Source: Sphingopyxis sp. JAI128 (GTDB lineage: Bacteria > Pseudomonadota > Alphaproteobacteria > Sphingomonadales > Sphingomonadaceae). From it: a DNA stretch of 64,000 nucleotides. Every line of letters begins with the position of its first letter. The stretch's first letter is position 1. This document shows positions 9,842 through 18,741 of the stretch, piece by piece. The notes beneath the pieces are model-generated. The model ran no database searches and was not told the DNA's origin. It saw only the letters and a list, made by a program, of their open reading frames with translations. Location of the stretch: positions 306,360-370,359 of the forward strand of contig NZ_JACHDA010000005.1 in the NCBI RefSeq assembly GCF_014207235.1, read 5' to 3'. A program made the position numbers and the translations under genes.

Positions 9842-10593
9842 CGGAATATGGTCGCCGGGACATGTTGTGGCTGCCGCTCGCGGCGGCGATGCTCGCCGGT
9901 TGCCGACGGCGCAAACGCGATCCGGAAACGGTCGTCATCGGATCCTCGCCGACAGGTGTGCCCTTCAGCTTCGTCGATCCCTGGACCAACGAACTCACCG
10001 GATCGATGGTCGATGCGGCGACAGCGGTGGTTCGTGATGCCGGCTTCAAGACCGAAACGGCGATAACGCCTTTCTCCGCGCTGATCCCGTCGCTGGCCGC
10101 GGGCAAGATCGACATGATCGCGGCGGCCATGTTGCGCACGCCGGAGCGCGAGCGCGTCGTCGCCTTCAGCGACCCTATCTATCATTATGCCGGTGCGCTG
10201 ATCGTCCGCGGCGACGACAAGCGGATCGTCACCAATCTCGGACAAATCGGAACGACGCGCGTAGGCGCCCAGATCGGATCGCGCTTTATCGACCAGCTGC
10301 ACGCGGCTGGTGCGCGGAATGTTTCGACCTATGAGTCGCTCGTCGATATCATGCGCGATCTTGAGAACGGCCGTATTGACATCGGCTATGGCGACGAGCC
10401 GATCCTGAGATACCAGCTGCGCGTCGGCTGGCGCCGCAATGTGCGCATCGTCGAGCAGTTTCGAGCGCCGGCGCTCGAGGAATTATGCCTTGTGATGCGG
10501 CTGGACGATGCAAGGCTGACGAAAATCAATTTGGCGATCGCCCGCCTCACGGCGCGCAACATTCCCGCCATCAACCGAAAATGGGGGCTTTGA
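9838..10593 (+). CDS. polar amino acid/amine ABC transporter, substrate-binding lipoprotein
   Basis: 251 residues. A short N-terminus RRDMLWLPLAAAMLAGC ends in a lipobox (LAGC), so it is probably anchored to the outer face of the inner membrane. The rest is a family 3 solute-binding protein: VVIGSSPTGVPFSFVDPWTNELTGSMVD, then ALIPSLAAGKIDMIAAAM and RERVVAFSDPIYH are the standard ligand-lobe motifs of amino-acid binding proteins. It overlaps the gabD stop and is followed by the permease and ATPase, so the operon couples uptake to catabolism. The ligand is probably an amino acid or diamine. Confidence 0.87.
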   Translation: MTEYGRRDMLWLPLAAAMLAGCRRRKRDPETVVIGSSPTGVPFSFVDPWTNELTGSMVDAATAVVRDAGFKTETAITPFSALIPSLAAGKIDMIAAAMLRTPERERVVAFSDPIYHYAGALIVRGDDKRIVTNLGQIGTTRVGAQIGSRFIDQLHAAGARNVSTYESLVDIMRDLENGRIDIGYGDEPILRYQLRVGWRRNVRIVEQFRAPALEELCLVMRLDDARLTKINLAIARLTARNIPAINRKWGL

Positions 10594-10600
10594 CGAGATC

Positions 10601-11254
10601 ATGTCCGAATTTCTGACCGACGCGGTCGCCTTTCTTCCCGTGCTCGCGCGCGGGCTGTGGACGACGGTTCTGCTCACGGTCTGCGCGCTCGCGGTCAGCC
10701 TTGCCCTTGGGCTCGTCTGGGCGTTGATGGGCATGTCGCAATATGCGCCGCTGCGCTGGACCAATAATATCGTCGTCAACACGGTGCGGGGCATTCCGAT
10801 CATCGTGCAATTATTCTGCGTCTATTTCGTGCTCCCCGACTGGGGGATCGACTTTCCGCCGTTCCTTGCCGGGGTGATCGGGCTCGGGATCGCCTATTCG
10901 GTCTACCAGGCCGAAAATCTGCGCGGCGGGTTCGAATCGGTCGACCGGCAACTGGTCGAGGCGGGAACCGCGCTCGGCATGAGCCGGGGGATGATTACGC
11001 GGCGGATCGTCATGCCGCTCGGGCTCCGCACCGCGCTCCCCTCGTTCGGGAACACGACGGTGATGCTGCTCAAGGACAGCTCGATCGCCTCGACAATCAC
11101 CGTCGCCGAGCTCACACGATCCGGCCAGCTTCTCGCCATCTCGACCTTCAAGAACGGAACCGTCTACGTGCTGATCGCCCTCCTCTATCTCGCCGCGAGC
11201 ATCCCGCTCGCGATGGCCGTGCGCGCACTCGAGAAAAAGGCGGCGTGGCGGTGA
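10601..11254 (+). CDS. amino acid ABC transporter permease
   Basis: 217 residues with about five membrane segments. The family (HisMQ/GlnP type) is shown by the N-terminal [23 protein letters not shown], the segment [14 protein letters not shown], and the EAA loop [31 protein letters not shown] that contacts the ATPase. Only one permease gene is present, so it would act as a homodimer. It starts 7 bases after the binding-protein gene and its end overlaps the ATPase gene by 10 bases. Confidence 0.9.
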   Translation: MSEFLTDAVAFLPVLARGLWTTVLLTVCALAVSLALGLVWALMGMSQYAPLRWTNNIVVNTVRGIPIIVQLFCVYFVLPDWGIDFPPFLAGVIGLGIAYSVYQAENLRGGFESVDRQLVEAGTALGMSRGMITRRIVMPLGLRTALPSFGNTTVMLLKDSSIASTITVAELTRSGQLLAISTFKNGTVYVLIALLYLAASIPLAMAVRALEKKAAWR

Positions 11255-11976
11255 TCGAGCTTTCGGGAGTCGCGAAAGCCTTCGGCGCGAGGCAGATCCT
11301 GCGCGATGTGAGCTTCACGGTGGAGGCGGGCGAAGTGGCCTGCCTGATCGGTCCCTCGGGATCGGGGAAATCGACGATCCTGCGAACGATCAACGGTCTC
11401 GAGCGCCATGACGCGGGCACGATCACGGTCGACGGCACTTTGCTTTCGGACAAGTCGCTGCCGGCGATCCGGCGCAAGGTCTCGATGGTGTTCCAGCGCT
11501 TCAATCTGTTCCCGCACCGCACAGTCATCGAGAATATCATCGAGGGGCCCGTGCATGTGCTCCGCGAAGATCCCGAGGCCGCCCGCGCCCGCGCCGTCGA
11601 ACTGCTCAGCCGGGTCGGTCTTGCGGACCGCGCCGACGCGCATCCCGGCCAGCTTTCGGGCGGTCAGCAACAGCGGGTCGGCATCGCCCGCGCGCTCGCG
11701 ATGCAGCCGCAGGCCATCTTGTTCGACGAACCCACCTCCGCGCTCGACCCCGAGCGCGTCGGCGAAGTGCTCGCCGTCATTCGCGAGCTTGCCGAGGACG
11801 GCATGACGATGGTGGTCGTGACCCACGAGATAGCCTTCGCCCGCGAGGTCGCCGACCGCGCGCTGTTCATCGACGAGGGCGTGATCGTCGAAAGCGGGCC
11901 GGCGCGCGACGTCCTGACCGCGCCGTCGGCCGAACGCACGCGCCTCTTCCTCGACCGGGTCCTTCGTCCGCACTGA
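11245..11976 (+). CDS. amino acid ABC transporter ATP-binding protein
   Basis: 243 residues beginning with a GTG inside the end of the permease gene (another GTG lies two codons on). Walker [10 protein letters not shown] at about 36-44, Q-loop FQRFNLFPH, signature LSGGQQQR at 137-144, Walker [15 protein letters not shown] and the switch His in VTHEIAFA are all intact, as in GlnQ/HisP-type ATPases. It energises the importer formed with the two preceding genes and ends the tightly coupled part of the operon. Confidence 0.93.
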   Translation: MAVIELSGVAKAFGARQILRDVSFTVEAGEVACLIGPSGSGKSTILRTINGLERHDAGTITVDGTLLSDKSLPAIRRKVSMVFQRFNLFPHRTVIENIIEGPVHVLREDPEAARARAVELLSRVGLADRADAHPGQLSGGQQQRVGIARALAMQPQAILFDEPTSALDPERVGEVLAVIRELAEDGMTMVVVTHEIAFAREVADRALFIDEGVIVESGPARDVLTAPSAERTRLFLDRVLRPH

Positions 11977-12077
11977 AGGACTGGTGATTAATTCACACCG
12001 GGGCGTAAGCGCTACACAACTCCTGACACGGCTCGCTTTGACGCAATTGGGTGCTCCATTCTTCCTGGAGCCTCTTA

Positions 12078-12443
12078 ATGTCCGTTACGATGTTCAATCT
12101 CGCGTCGTTGTTCGAAACCGCCCCGCCTCCCGCTCCCGTGCCCGTTCCGCTCGGCGAACCCGTTTCGACGGTCCGATCGATCTCCATGCCTTCGAGCTCG
12201 CGCACAACGACGCGGATCGGGGTCTGGGAATGTACACCCGGCCGCTGGGTGCGTCAGGTCAGGCAGGCCGAATTCTGCCACTTTCTGAGCGGGCGGGCGA
12301 TCTTCACCCCTGAGGCAGGCGAGCCGGTCACGTTCGGCGCGGGAGATGTCGCGCATTTCCCGGAGAACAGCCGCGGCGTGTGGGAGATTGTCGAGACGAG
12401 CCGCAAGATATTCATGGTGCTCGACGAAGAGCGTGATTCGTGA
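12078..12443 (+). CDS. cupin-domain protein (DUF861-like)
   Basis: 121 residues from the ATG at 12078, preceded by GGAG seven bases upstream. The segment GVWECTPGRWVRQVRQAEFCHFLSGRAIFTPEAGEPVTFGAGDVAHFPENSRGVWEI, shown here only by its ends as GVWECTPG and SRGVWEI, has the single-domain beta-barrel cupin pattern of the EutQ/DUF861 group. These small cupins commonly sit beside FAD-dependent amine oxidases in polyamine operons; here it overlaps the next FAD oxidoreductase by 4 bases. No metal-binding His cluster is obvious, so enzymatic activity is uncertain. Confidence 0.8.
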   Translation: MSVTMFNLASLFETAPPPAPVPVPLGEPVSTVRSISMPSSSRTTTRIGVWECTPGRWVRQVRQAEFCHFLSGRAIFTPEAGEPVTFGAGDVAHFPENSRGVWEIVETSRKIFMVLDEERDS

Positions 12444-13846
12444 GTTCCGCCGCCGAGACGCTGCCGCGTCCGATCAGCAATGATTTCTGGCTCTCCACGT
12501 CCGGCGATGACCTGACGCCGCGCGCACCGCTTGCGGGCGATGTCGAGGTCGACGTAGCGATCCTCGGCGGAGGTTTTTCCGGCCTCTGGACCGCCTATCA
12601 CCTCCTTCGCCAAGACCCGTCGCTCGAGGTGCTGATCGTCGAACGCGAGATTTGCGGTTATGGCGCTTCGGGCCGAAATGGCGGCTGGTGCTCGCCTCGC
12701 TTCCCGGTCGATCCCGGCGCGCTCATCAAGCGGTTCGGCGCGGCACGCGCGAGAGAAACGATCCTCGCCCAGCAAGCCATCGTCGAGGAAATCGGGCGCA
12801 CGCTCGAAGAAGAAGCGATCGACGCCGAGTTTCGCGCGACGGGCCTTTTGAGCCTCGCGCGGAGCGAAGCGCAACTGAGCGGCCTTGCAGCGACCCTCGC
12901 GACCTATGAGTCGCTGGGGCTTCGCTCGGGCAACAGGCTTCTGGGAGCCGGCGAAGCGCGCGAACGCATCCATGCCACCCATATTCACGGCGCGCTCCAG
13001 TCGCGCCATGGCGCGAATATTCATCCCGGCAAGCTGGTGCGCGGCCTCGCCCGCACGGTGGAAAAGCTGGGAGCGGTCATCCACGAGGGCAGCGAGGCGA
13101 TCGCGGTCCGCCCGGCCCCGAACGCCGCAATCGTCACCCGCACCGGCACGGTCCGCGCGCGCAAGGCGGTGGTCGCCGCGAACGAGGCCTATCGCACCGG
13201 CTTGCCGGGTTATCGGCGCACATTGCTGCCGATGTCGTCGATGATCGTCCTGACCGAGCCGCTCAGCCAGAGTCAGTGGGCCGAGATCGGCTGGCTTGGC
13301 GGCGAAAGTGTCAGTTCGCAGGTTCACACGAAAAACTATCTGACGCGGACGAGCGACGGCCGCATTCTCTATGGGAGCCGCGGCGCATCCTATCTGTTCG
13401 GATCGGCGATGCCCGAAAATGCCATCCGCGACGAACCCGTCTTCGAATGGATGCGCAGCTGCGTTCGCGAATGGTGGCCGCAACTCGCCGACCTCTCCTT
13501 CACCCACGCCTGGGGCGGCTATCTCGGCGTCCCGCGCGACTGGCTGCCGACGGTCGGCTTTGACCCCGATACGCGGATCGCCACGCTGCACGGATATACC
13601 GGCCGCGGGGTGTCGACGAGCGCGCTATGCGCCAAGCTTCTCGCGGGGCTTATCGGAGGCTGGACCACGGGACTCGAAACGCTCCCCGTGCACCGGCCCC
13701 GCGCGCCGCGCTGGGAGATAGAGCCCTTCCGCTGGATCGGGGTCCGCTATGTACAGAATGCGTTCGCGCGGATCGACGAGGCCGAAAGCGCGCAGCGTCG
13801 GCGCCCGCTCGACGCGCGATTTGCAGAATATCTCGGCGAACAATGA
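12440..13846 (+). CDS. FAD-dependent amine oxidoreductase (gamma-glutamylputrescine oxidase-like)
   Basis: 468 residues beginning with a GTG whose last two bases form the cupin stop. The N-terminus has the dinucleotide-binding motif AILGGGFSGLWTAYHL and the family block CGYGASGRNGGWCSPRFP seen in PuuB/OrdL enzymes of the D-amino-acid oxidase superfamily. The C-terminus has the FAD-closing segment IATLHGYTGRGVSTSALCAKLLAGLI. It would oxidise a secondary or glutamylated amine to an aldehyde, feeding the upstream aminotransferase and dehydrogenase. No puuA-like gamma-glutamyl ligase lies in the window, so the exact substrate is open. Confidence 0.85.
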   Translation: MSSAAETLPRPISNDFWLSTSGDDLTPRAPLAGDVEVDVAILGGGFSGLWTAYHLLRQDPSLEVLIVEREICGYGASGRNGGWCSPRFPVDPGALIKRFGAARARETILAQQAIVEEIGRTLEEEAIDAEFRATGLLSLARSEAQLSGLAATLATYESLGLRSGNRLLGAGEARERIHATHIHGALQSRHGANIHPGKLVRGLARTVEKLGAVIHEGSEAIAVRPAPNAAIVTRTGTVRARKAVVAANEAYRTGLPGYRRTLLPMSSMIVLTEPLSQSQWAEIGWLGGESVSSQVHTKNYLTRTSDGRILYGSRGASYLFGSAMPENAIRDEPVFEWMRSCVREWWPQLADLSFTHAWGGYLGVPRDWLPTVGFDPDTRIATLHGYTGRGVSTSALCAKLLAGLIGGWTTGLETLPVHRPRAPRWEIEPFRWIGVRYVQNAFARIDEAESAQRRRPLDARFAEYLGEQ

Positions 13847-14041
13847 GCGCGATCGGCATCCGCCGGACCGCGAAGAGGGCTTCGACAATAGATAATGGTG
13901 TCGAACGGTCAACATCAGACCAATCTTTCGCAACTTCCCGCTCGCCGGGGCGCCGGTCACATTTCGTACGAGAAGCAAGGGCCCGGAGGGTGACGCGCAC
14001 CGTTGCGCGAGCCGGGAAATCATAACAGGGAGCAAATAGCC

Positions 14042-16444
14042 ATGCGCAAGACAACAACACATATGACCGGACTGTCGGCCATCGCGGTCGCCGCGTCGCT
14101 GTTGGTCGCCCTCCCCGCCGCCGCGCAGGAAACGAACCATACCAGCGACGAGATGTCGGGGGACATCGTCGTCACGGCTACGAAGCGTTCGGAATCGGTT
14201 TCGAAGGTTCCTATCTCGATCACGGCCTATAGCCAGGAAGGCCTCGACCAGCGAGGCATCCGCGACATTCGCGATGTCGCGAACCAGACGCCCGGTCTCG
14301 ACATTTCGCGCGCATCGACGGGCGGATCGGGTCAAACGCGCATTTCCATCCGCGGCATCGATTCGACCGCGGGCGCGGCCACGTCGGCGGTGTATATCGA
14401 CGATACGCCGATCATGGCGCGCAACTCGTCGCTCAACTATAATGGCACCACCCTGCCCTTCCTGTTCGACCTCGAGCGGGTGGAAGTTCTGCGCGGCCCC
14501 CAAGGCACCTTGTTCGGGGCCAGCTCGCAGGGCGGTGCGGTGCGGTTCGTGACTCCGACACCGAACCTCAGCGAATTCAGCATCTACGGGCGCGCGGCGA
14601 TCAACACGGTCAAGGATGGGGGCACCGGTTATGAGGGCGGGATCGCGGTCGGCGTGCCGATCGTCGAAGGGTCACTCGGTATCCGGCTCAGCGCCTATCG
14701 CCGTCACGATGCGGGCTGGATCGACCGCCAGAGCTGGCAGGATCCGACCGATCGCGAGAATGACGTCAATTATAGCGACACCACTGTCCTGCGCGCAGCC
14801 GCGCTCTGGGAACCGACGCCGGGCCTGACCATCGCGCCCAGCATCTATTTCCAGGACCTGAAGTTCCACGATCGCGCCGACCTCTGGACGCGTTGCCCCG
14901 CGACGGTCGGCGGCCCGGTCGATCCCACCCGCGTCCCGTGCGTCAACGGCGTCTCCGATCCCGAGGCCGGCAAATTCCTCTCTTACGCTTCGCTGCGCCA
15001 GCCGAGCCGGGACCGCTTCTACCTTCCCGCGCTCAAGCTCGGCTATGATGCCGGGCCCTTCTCGATCACGTCGGTCACCTCCTATTTCGATCGCCACGTC
15101 GAGGATGTGAACGATGCGACGAACATCAACGACCGCGCATCCTTCGGCAACGCCTATCTCTTTCCGATCACGCCGGGTTTCGCCCAATCGATCACCTGGC
15201 AGAACCCCAACATCTACCAGAAGGTCTTCACGCAGGAGGTCCGGCTCGCCGGCGGCAGCGGCGACGACCCGATCAAGTGGACGGTCGGCGCCTATTATTC
15301 GCGCGGTTCGATCAAGTCCGACCTGCCGATCTTCGAGCCCCATTACAACGCGCTCTATTTCGTCCGCTTCGGCCGCACGCCCGAAGCCGCCGGCGTGCCG
15401 CCGCTGGTGAATGGCAATGCGCGCTATTATGGCAATGAAAGCACCATCGAGAAAAGCGTCGCGATATTCGCCAATGTCGACGTCAAGATCGTCGATCGCC
15501 TGACCCTCACGCTGGGCGGCCGCTATTCGCGCGACAAGCTCGAGTTCGATGTCCTCGAACGCGGCGTCTCCTACGCCACCGGCTCGTCGAGCGCGGTCGG
15601 ATCGCTCAAGGAAAATCCCTTCCTGCCCAAGGTGGGCCTGTCCTTCCAGGCGACGCCCAATTCGCTTTATTACGCGAGCTTTGCGCGCGGCTACCGCACG
15701 GGCGGTGTGAACAAGGCACTTCCCAACATTTGCGATGCCGAAGCCCAGGCCCTCGGTATCGGCAATGCAGCGGTCTACAAGTCCGATCGCACCGACAGCT
15801 ACGAGATCGGGATGAAGAACCGCCTTCTTGGCGGTGCTCTCCAGCTCGACGTCAGCGCTTTCTACACGAAATGGAATAATATCCAGCAGCAGCTTCGCCT
15901 ACAGTGCGCCTTCAGTCTCGTCGCGAACACCGCGTCGGCAACGTCCAAGGGGTTCGAGGCCAACATCAATATCCGTCCCGACGACAGCTTCAGCTTCGGC
16001 GCTGCGGTAGGCTACACCGATGCGACCTATGACGACACCATCCAGATCGGCACCGCGCCGATCGTCGTCGCGGGACAGCAGCTTGGCGCGACCCCCTGGA
16101 CCGTCAACGTCAACGCCGAATATCGTTATCCGCACGCTGGCGATCTCGATCCGTTCATCCGCGTCCAGTATAATTTCAAATCGGTGAACCGTGGTCCCTT
16201 CCTTTATCAGGTTCCGACATCGACGAGCTACGACCCGACCCGGCGGCTTCCCGCCGAGCCGTCGACGCTCGATGCGCGGGCCGGCGTCAGCCTCGGGCCG
16301 GTCGAGGTGCAGATTTACGCTGAAAATTTGCTCAATAACGTCGACTATGTCGCCGATGGCCCGACTTACGCCCGCGGCCCGCTGTGGCGCGGAATGACGC
16401 TCCGACCCCGCACGATCGGCCTGCAACTCATCGCCCGCTATTAA
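14042..16444 (+). CDS. TonB-dependent outer-membrane receptor
   Basis: 800 residues from the ATG at 14042 with AGGGAG upstream. There is a signal peptide ending near AALPAAAQET, then a plug domain (GDIVVTATKRSESVSKVPISI, the plug start; LERVEVLRGPQGTLFGASSQGGAV, the plug core) and a large barrel ending in an aromatic/charged C-terminus LQLIARY. Sphingomonads use many such receptors to import diverse organics, and its place between the amine operon and the amidohydrolase suggests it imports their substrate. No siderophore gene is nearby. About 195 bases separate it from the preceding gene, enough for its own promoter. Confidence 0.92.
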   Translation: MRKTTTHMTGLSAIAVAASLLVALPAAAQETNHTSDEMSGDIVVTATKRSESVSKVPISITAYSQEGLDQRGIRDIRDVANQTPGLDISRASTGGSGQTRISIRGIDSTAGAATSAVYIDDTPIMARNSSLNYNGTTLPFLFDLERVEVLRGPQGTLFGASSQGGAVRFVTPTPNLSEFSIYGRAAINTVKDGGTGYEGGIAVGVPIVEGSLGIRLSAYRRHDAGWIDRQSWQDPTDRENDVNYSDTTVLRAAALWEPTPGLTIAPSIYFQDLKFHDRADLWTRCPATVGGPVDPTRVPCVNGVSDPEAGKFLSYASLRQPSRDRFYLPALKLGYDAGPFSITSVTSYFDRHVEDVNDATNINDRASFGNAYLFPITPGFAQSITWQNPNIYQKVFTQEVRLAGGSGDDPIKWTVGAYYSRGSIKSDLPIFEPHYNALYFVRFGRTPEAAGVPPLVNGNARYYGNESTIEKSVAIFANVDVKIVDRLTLTLGGRYSRDKLEFDVLERGVSYATGSSSAVGSLKENPFLPKVGLSFQATPNSLYYASFARGYRTGGVNKALPNICDAEAQALGIGNAAVYKSDRTDSYEIGMKNRLLGGALQLDVSAFYTKWNNIQQQLRLQCAFSLVANTASATSKGFEANINIRPDDSFSFGAAVGYTDATYDDTIQIGTAPIVVAGQQLGATPWTVNVNAEYRYPHAGDLDPFIRVQYNFKSVNRGPFLYQVPTSTSYDPTRRLPAEPSTLDARAGVSLGPVEVQIYAENLLNNVDYVADGPTYARGPLWRGMTLRPRTIGLQLIARY

Positions 16445-16470
16445 TTGCAGCCCCGGAGGAACGATTGACG

Positions 16471-18171
16471 ATGATGACCGCAATACGCCGTTCGGCGGGC
16501 GCGATGCTTCTTGCGACGGCGCTCGGGAGCCTGTCGCTGGCAGCGCAATCCCCCGGTGAGCCGCTCTACGCCGACATCATCTTCACGGGCGGCAAAGTCA
16601 TCACCGTCGACAAGGGGGAGCGTATCGTTGACAGCGTAGCGGTCCGCGGCAACCGGATCGTCGCTGTCGGGCAGGCCGGCGAATGGAAGGGGCCCGCCAC
16701 GAAGGTCGTCGACCTGAAAGGCCGCACGATGCTTCCGGGCTTCATCGACGCGCATTCGCACATCGCCGGAATGGCGAATGTCGAGGCGCATCATGTCAAT
16801 GTGCAGGTGCCGCCGCTGGCCGACACAAAGGCCATTATCGCGAAGCTGCGCGAAGCCGCCGCGAAGAAGCCGGCAGGGGCCTGGATCATCGGCCAGGGAA
16901 CCTATAATCAGGTCTTTCCCACGCGCGCGGAACTCGATGCCGCATTCCCGGACAATCCAGTGCGGCTCGACTGGAGCGCCCATGACAAGATGATCAATCA
17001 CCGCGCCGCGGTGATCCTTGGAATGGGCCGGGATTTCCCCGACCCGCCGAAGGGGGCGATGGGGCGTTACGAACGGACAGCCGACGGCGAAGTGATGATC
17101 ATCCGCGACGCACCCGCGCCGTGGCCGAAGGAGGAATTCACCTATCCGGAGATGAAGGAAGCCGTCCGCGGCGTCCTTAACGATTTCTATCTCGAGAAGG
17201 GGGTGACCACCGTCTCGGACATGTCGCCGGGCGAGACCTATCGTGCCTATGCCGAGCTTCGGAACGAAGGCCGGCTGCCGACCCGGATCCGGATGAATTA
17301 TATCGCGCGCGATAATGCTGCCGCGCAGAAGATCCTCGACACCGGCATCTCCACCGGGCTGGGTAACGACTGGCTACAGGTCGGCGCGCTCAAGCTCTTC
17401 ATCGACGGGGTATGGGGGACAACGGCAGCCACCTACCGGCCTGCATGGAAGGGATCCGGAACGACCTGGGTGCCCGGCAATTATGGCGGCACCAGCTTCG
17501 ACCAGGCGACGCTCGATACCGTCATCCTCTCGGCTCGCGAGCATGGCTGGCAGGTGCAGACCCACGCCAATGGCGACCGGGCGCAGGATATGGTGATCAG
17601 CGCGTTCGAGAAGGCGAACAAGCTCGCGCCGAAGCCCGACAGCCGCGACCGGATCGAACATTTTGCGCATTTCCTCACCCAGGACCCCGAGCGCACCGAG
17701 ACGCGGCTCAAGCGGATGGTCGACAACGGCATCATTCCGTCGCCGCAGGTGGCGTTCCTGTGGCGCCTGACCGACGTCAATGTGAAGGAACCGGCCGTCA
17801 AATTCTTTCCGCTTCGCGAGCTGATCGATCGCGGCATGCACCCGCCGGGAGGCGTCGATACCGTCGGAACGCAGAATTTTGCGACGTCCCCATTATTCTC
17901 GATCGAGCGCGCGGTGCGCCGCGACACGAAGTTCGGAACGATCGTCCAGCCCAAGCAGGCGATCACCCCGATGGAGGGCATCAAGATGTTCACCATCTGG
18001 TCGGCCGAGGCGAATTTTCTCGAAAAGTCGCTGGGCAGCATCGAGGTTGGCAAGCTCGCCGATTTCGTGATCCTCGAAAAGGATCCCCTCGCCGCCCGCC
18101 CGGCCGAGATCGACGAAATCCGCGTTTCGATGACGATCCTCGACGGCAAGGTCGTATATGAACGCAAATAG
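16471..18171 (+). CDS. exported amidohydrolase family 3 protein (YtcJ-like)
   Basis: About 566 residues. The ATG at 16471 is chosen; a TTG at 16465 with GGAGG five bases upstream is a real alternative that adds two residues. An N-terminal signal peptide (MLLATALGSLSLAAQ) points to export. GKVITVDKGERIVDSVAVRGNRIVAVG and DLKGRTMLPGFIDAHSHI are hallmarks of the amidohydrolase 3 group, metal-dependent hydrolases with the HxH motif (HSH). GWQVQTHANGDRAQDMV and SRDRIEHFAH supply further metal ligands. The C-terminal segment ANFLEKSLGSIEVGKLADFVIL is the usual composite-barrel return. Substrate unknown; it would act in the periplasm on what the upstream TonB receptor imports (inference). Confidence 0.87.
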   Translation: MMTAIRRSAGAMLLATALGSLSLAAQSPGEPLYADIIFTGGKVITVDKGERIVDSVAVRGNRIVAVGQAGEWKGPATKVVDLKGRTMLPGFIDAHSHIAGMANVEAHHVNVQVPPLADTKAIIAKLREAAAKKPAGAWIIGQGTYNQVFPTRAELDAAFPDNPVRLDWSAHDKMINHRAAVILGMGRDFPDPPKGAMGRYERTADGEVMIIRDAPAPWPKEEFTYPEMKEAVRGVLNDFYLEKGVTTVSDMSPGETYRAYAELRNEGRLPTRIRMNYIARDNAAAQKILDTGISTGLGNDWLQVGALKLFIDGVWGTTAATYRPAWKGSGTTWVPGNYGGTSFDQATLDTVILSAREHGWQVQTHANGDRAQDMVISAFEKANKLAPKPDSRDRIEHFAHFLTQDPERTETRLKRMVDNGIIPSPQVAFLWRLTDVNVKEPAVKFFPLRELIDRGMHPPGGVDTVGTQNFATSPLFSIERAVRRDTKFGTIVQPKQAITPMEGIKMFTIWSAEANFLEKSLGSIEVGKLADFVILEKDPLAARPAEIDEIRVSMTILDGKVVYERK

Positions 18172-18622
18172 GACGCTTGCGGCCGCAGTGTCGGCAGCGA
18201 TGCTCCTCTTCGGCCCTGCGCCGGCGGCGGCGCATGGCGACGGCGATCATGTCGACAGGTCCGACGATCCGCACTGGGCCTTGTTCGAAACGGTCGCGAT
18301 CTCGCAGGCACCGCCCGACTATCGCTATCATGCGGCGATCCCCGCAAGGATCGAGGCGATAGCCGGGCAGGAGATGACGATCAGCGGCTATGCCGTGTCG
18401 CTCGGACAGGAGGCGGTGACCGATCATTTCCTGCTCTCGCGCTATTCGCCGGAATGCCCCTATCACGCGGCATCGCGGCCGAACGAAATGGTCGAGGTCC
18501 GCCTCGCGAACCCGGTGCGGCTTCCGCTCGGCCGCGAGATCCGCATCACCGGACGGTTCGGCTTGCAGCAGAATGGCTACGCCGGCCTTTTCTTCCGTTT
18601 GGACGGCGGCGCACAAAGCTGA
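18158..18622 (+). CDS. small exported protein of unknown function
   Basis: 154 residues. The ATG lies inside the end of the amidohydrolase gene (14-base overlap). There is a signal peptide with cleavage near APAAAHG, then a His/Asp-rich start (HGDGDHVDRSDDPHW). The remainder is beta-rich and contains ISGYAVSLGQEAVTDHFLLSRYSPECPYH and VRLPLGREIRITGRFGL, shaped like the DUF3299-type periplasmic OB-fold proteins, but I cannot assign it firmly. The His/Asp-rich N-terminus may bind metal. It is the last gene of this plus-strand group. Confidence 0.72.
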   Translation: MNANRTLAAAVSAAMLLFGPAPAAAHGDGDHVDRSDDPHWALFETVAISQAPPDYRYHAAIPARIEAIAGQEMTISGYAVSLGQEAVTDHFLLSRYSPECPYHAASRPNEMVEVRLANPVRLPLGREIRITGRFGLQQNGYAGLFFRLDGGAQS

Positions 18623-18690
18623 GCCGCGGCAGAGCCGGAAAACTCCGACCGCTGAGACCCATCCCGCAGCCAATGCTCCTCTCCCCTGGC

Positions 18691-18717
18691 GGGGACGACA
18701 CCCTGTGGCGTCGCCCC
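18691..18717. terminator. possible bidirectional hairpin terminator
   Basis: In the 119-base gap between converging genes, GGGGACGACACC and GGCGTCGCCCC form a G/C-rich stem around a CTGT loop with one bulge and one mismatch. CCTTTCTGTCTT follows on the plus strand. Position and shape suit a shared terminator, but the T-tract is broken. Confidence 0.45.
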
Positions 18718-18741
18718 CGTCCTTTCTGTCTTCTGCGGGCC

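Noticed and set aside
12254..13591. Minus-strand frame of 445 codons opposite the FAD oxidoreductase
   Set aside because: Composition is Arg/Ala/Asp-rich without any motif, whereas the plus frame has FAD-binding signatures.
18158..18622. Small exported protein considered as a copper or DUF3299 protein
   Set aside because: The His/Asp-rich start and OB-like pattern are suggestive, but the expected Cys/His metal-site spacing is not present, so no name was given.
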